The position numbers and the translations under genes were made by a program. Of a stretch of 64,000 nt of DNA, positions 62,186 to 64,000 are shown piece by piece. Under the pieces are notes generated by a model. The model searched no databases. It was not told the origin of the DNA and saw only the letters and a list, made by a program, of their open reading frames with translations. The first letter of the stretch is position 1. The number at the start of each line of letters is the position of its first letter. Location: positions 25,736 through 89,735 of the forward strand of contig NZ_JBMNUX010000009.1 in assembly GCF_050946515.1 (NCBI RefSeq), written 5' to 3'. The DNA is from Tractidigestivibacter sp050946515. Lineage in GTDB: Bacteria > Actinomycetota > Coriobacteriia > Coriobacteriales > Atopobiaceae.

Positions 62186-63406
62186 TTACTGAAGCTTGGA
62201 GCCAGGACCCTGGACGCGAGACCAGGTCTTGGACTGCAGACCGTGGATGGTGATGAAGCCCTTGGACGCAGTGTGGTCGAAGGTGTCACCCTCGTCATAC
62301 GTAGCAAGGTTGTAGTCGTAGAGGCTGTAAGGCGAGCGCAGACCGTCGACGAACAGACCGCCCTTGCAGAGCTTGATGCGAACCTCGCCGGTCACGTACT
62401 TCTGCGTGTAGGCGTTGTACGCGTCGATGGCCTCGCGGTTCTGCGAGTACCAAAGACCGCGGTAGACCGTGGATGCCCACTCGACGTCGAGCTTTGCCTT
62501 CTGCTTCAGCGTCTCGGCGTCCAGGCACAGGGTCTCGAGCGACTGGTGGGCCTGGATTAGCAGCAGCGCGGCAGGGCACTCGTAGCACTCACGGCTCTTG
62601 ATGCCAACGACACGGTCCTCGATCATGTCGATGCGACCGAAGCCATTGCGACCGGCAATCTCGTTGCACTTGATGATGCAATCAAGCAGCGGCATCTTCT
62701 CGCCGTTGACAGAGACGGGCACGCCGCCCTCAAAGCCGATGATAACGGTCTCGGGATCTGCAGGGCAGTCCTCAGGATTCTTGGTCATCGTCCAGATGTC
62801 CGAAGGAGGCGTGTTCCAGGTATCCTCGAGCACGCCACACTCGATTGCGCGACCCCAAAGGTTATCGTCGATGGAGTAGGGCTTCTTGTGGGTTGTGGGC
62901 ACGGGCACGCCATGCTCCTTTGCCCAGGCCATCTCGGAGTCACGCGTGGTGAGGTCCCACTCGCGAACGGGGGCGATAATCTCGAGCGAAGGGTCGAGCG
63001 CGCGGATGGAGGTCTCAAAGCGCACCTGGTCATTGCCCTTGCCAGTGCAGCCGTGAGCGATGTACTTGGCGCCGTACTGGTGCGCGATGTCCACCAGGTA
63101 CTTGGAGATGATGGGACGAGAAAGGGCGGAAAGCAGCGGGTAGATGCCCTCGTACTTGCCATTTGCCCAAATGGCCTTCGAAAGGATGGTCTCTGCGTAC
63201 TCCTTGCGCATGTCGACTGCCTCGGAGGCAATGGCGCCCATGTCGAGGGCCTTCTGCTTAATCCAAGAAAGGTCCTTCTCGTCCTGACCAACGTTGCCGC
63301 AAATAGCGATAACGTCCATGTTCTTCTCAATCTGCAGCCACTTCACGATAACGGAAGTGTCCAGCCCGCCAGAATACGCGAGAACGACCTTTTCCTTTTC
63401 TGCCAT
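62186..63406 (-). CDS. argG: Argininosuccinate synthase
   Basis: ATP-dependent ligation of citrulline and aspartate to argininosuccinate, 406 aa. The PP-loop AYSGGLDTSVIVKWL is at residues 9-23. Further family signatures are AHGCTGKGNDQVRFE near residue 118, PYSIDDNLWGRAIECG near 180, GRNGFGRIDMIEDRVVGIKSRE near 260 (in two parts) and CPAALLLIQAH near 285. The ATG follows GAGAGGTG. Together with argH it converts citrulline to arginine; earlier arg genes are not in this window. Confidence 0.97.
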   Translation of the reverse strand: MAEKEKVVLAYSGGLDTSVIVKWLQIEKNMDVIAICGNVGQDEKDLSWIKQKALDMGAIASEAVDMRKEYAETILSKAIWANGKYEGIYPLLSALSRPIISKYLVDIAHQYGAKYIAHGCTGKGNDQVRFETSIRALDPSLEIIAPVREWDLTTRDSEMAWAKEHGVPVPTTHKKPYSIDDNLWGRAIECGVLEDTWNTPPSDIWTMTKNPEDCPADPETVIIGFEGGVPVSVNGEKMPLLDCIIKCNEIAGRNGFGRIDMIEDRVVGIKSRECYECPAALLLIQAHQSLETLCLDAETLKQKAKLDVEWASTVYRGLWYSQNREAIDAYNAYTQKYVTGEVRIKLCKGGLFVDGLRSPYSLYDYNLATYDEGDTFDHTASKGFITIHGLQSKTWSRVQGPGSKLQ

Positions 63407-63528
63407 GATGATGCACCTCTCTGTTGTTGGGCCTTGATACCCCTTGCAGATGTGAAACGGCTACGACACGCCGTCGCAGCCGAGAATAGCCCCCGCCATC
63501 GCCGGATGCCACCCACGTGTCTAGCTTC

Positions 63529-63557
63529 TTATTCAATGATTAATGAAGTCTCGACAA
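63529..63557 (-). promoter_or_regulatory. Putative argG promoter
   Basis: On the minus strand TTGTCG (63552-63557) and GAATAA (63529-63534) are 17 bases apart, about 120 bases before argG. The AT-rich spacer (ttcattaatcattgaa) has imperfect symmetry but does not match an ARG box in the proper half-site order. Confidence 0.35.
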
Positions 63558-63784
63558 AACTAGGACAGCACTCGCGATACGGCGGGGCTGATTCGTCGAT
63601 TCTGGCGTCGGAGAGAGACCATGCAATAATGGCTCGCAAGCTGCTGCATGTCCTCTCCTCTCATAGATAGCGCTCTTTGGCGCTGCCAGTAGGTGAGGTT
63701 GACTATAGACTGGCAAACCCAAAAGACGCTCGCCGACACGAAACTCGAATTCACTTAGAAACATTTGCAATTCGCAACCATCCA

Positions 63785-63815
63785 TGCACTACTTTTGCAC
63801 TACCGCGTGCACTAC
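63785..63815. repeat. Three phased direct repeats TGCACTAC
   Basis: TGCACTAC occurs at 63785-63792, 63796-63803 and 63808-63815, spaced 11 and 12 bases start to start, close to one DNA turn. This is typical of cooperative protein-binding sites. It lies between the tRNA-Lys terminator and argG. Confidence 0.55.
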
Positions 63816-63834
63816 CAGACCCCACAACAAGAAA

Positions 63835-63864
63835 GCAGGTCACCGGACATAGCCGATGACCTGC
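63835..63864 (-). terminator. Terminator of tRNA-Lys(TTT)
   Basis: GCAGGTCA pairs with TGACCTGC, with a further CGG/CCG inner pairing, followed by TTTCTTG on the minus strand, directly past the tRNA 3' end. Confidence 0.82.
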
Positions 63865-63873
63865 GATTTTGCT

Positions 63874-63949
63874 TGGTGCGCCCTGAGGGGGTCGAACCCT
63901 CGACCTTGGGATTAAAAGTCCCCTGCTCTACCAACTGAGCTAAGAGCGC
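63874..63949 (-). tRNA. tRNA-Lys (anticodon TTT)
   Basis: On the minus strand, acceptor GCGCTCT pairs with AGGGCGC (one G-U pair). The anticodon loop CTTTTAA gives TTT, TTCGACC is in the T loop and CCA is encoded (complement of 63874-63876). Confidence 0.96.
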
Positions 63950-64000
63950 GCATTCAATCTGAGCAGAGCAATTCTACCACGCAGAAGCCCAGCCCCCTAC

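Larger units (their letters stand above)
63407..63873. other. Intergenic region between tRNA-Lys and argG
   Basis: 467 bases with no supported gene. It contains the putative argG promoter near 63529-63557, a phased triple repeat (63785-63815) and the tRNA-Lys terminator (63835-63864). Two overlapping short leftward frames (63540-63785 and 63560-63754) lack ribosome sites and family features. No T-box or other riboswitch consensus was seen. Confidence 0.55.

Noticed and set aside
63527..63547. AT-rich near-palindrome upstream of argG considered as an ARG box
   Set aside because: The half-sites occur in the wrong order (ATTCA before TGAA); it fits better as promoter spacer DNA.
63540..63785. 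Overlapping short leftward frames between tRNA-Lys and argG
   Set aside because: Two frames of similar length overlap each other, neither has a ribosome site, and neither resembles a known protein.
63407..63873. T-box or arginine riboswitch before argG
   Set aside because: No T-box consensus or specifier/antiterminator pairing was found on either strand.

Overview
The window looks like chromosomal DNA of an anaerobic, moderately GC-rich actinobacterium of the class Coriobacteriia, probably Atopobiaceae (Olsenella/Atopobium relatives). This rests on three things: an actinobacterial FhaA-FhaB-PstP-RodA/PBP-PASTA kinase cluster, a one-polypeptide pyruvate:ferredoxin oxidoreductase typical of anaerobes, and general gene content. 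The genus is my inference from family resemblance and was not tested. No IS element, prophage, CRISPR array or rRNA was seen. Coding density is high and six tRNA genes are present.

Layout. 1-1061: 3' part of a DEAD-box helicase. 1156-11634: a sugar or polyol uptake and catabolism locus. A CUT1 ABC operon (ATPase, two permeases, two paralogous Tat lipoprotein binding proteins, a metallophosphoesterase) and a deoC-like aldolase/Gfo-Idh dehydrogenase/zinc alcohol dehydrogenase operon lie on the minus strand, with a DeoR-type regulator between them. 11816-18180: housekeeping genes (rRNA methyltransferase, tadA, tRNA-Ser, lemA, pgi, a UDG-like unknown, trxA, PAP2 phosphatase). 18177-22015: minus-strand operon glycosyltransferase-LytS-LytR-phosphoesterase. 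22389-25925: nifJ. 26188-32585: an unknown gene, GNAT, gluQRS, two tRNAs, an unknown gene, a patatin-like phospholipase with a perfect SOS-box-like palindrome upstream, serS, and a small membrane protein.

32954-42728: the Ser/Thr signalling and cell-wall operon. It holds a polytopic non-RD kinase, FhaA, FhaB, PP2C phosphatase PstP, a single-chain RodA/FtsW-penicillin-binding-protein fusion, and a kinase with four PASTA domains. Sensing of the wall, phosphorylation, dephosphorylation and peptidoglycan polymerisation/cross-linking are thus encoded together. 43007-49937: a membrane protein, purC, an OmpR-type two-component system, a Tat lipoprotein, a TSCPD protein and purB. 50156-53128: a LigM-like, GcvT-fold O-demethylase candidate divergent from a PucR/CdaR regulator. 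53229-59044: a dipeptide/oligopeptide ABC operon (A-B-C-D-F). 59323-60523: a secreted ComEC-type metallo-beta-lactamase protein convergent with a DUF3006 protein. 60566-63406: argG-argH. 63874-63949: tRNA-Lys.

The most interesting items are the SEDS-PBP fusion, the HLD (non-RD) kinase heading that operon, the LigM-like demethylase with its divergent regulator, the duplicated binding proteins around a phosphoesterase, and several operator-like repeats (29726, 11694, 59129, 63785, 22015).
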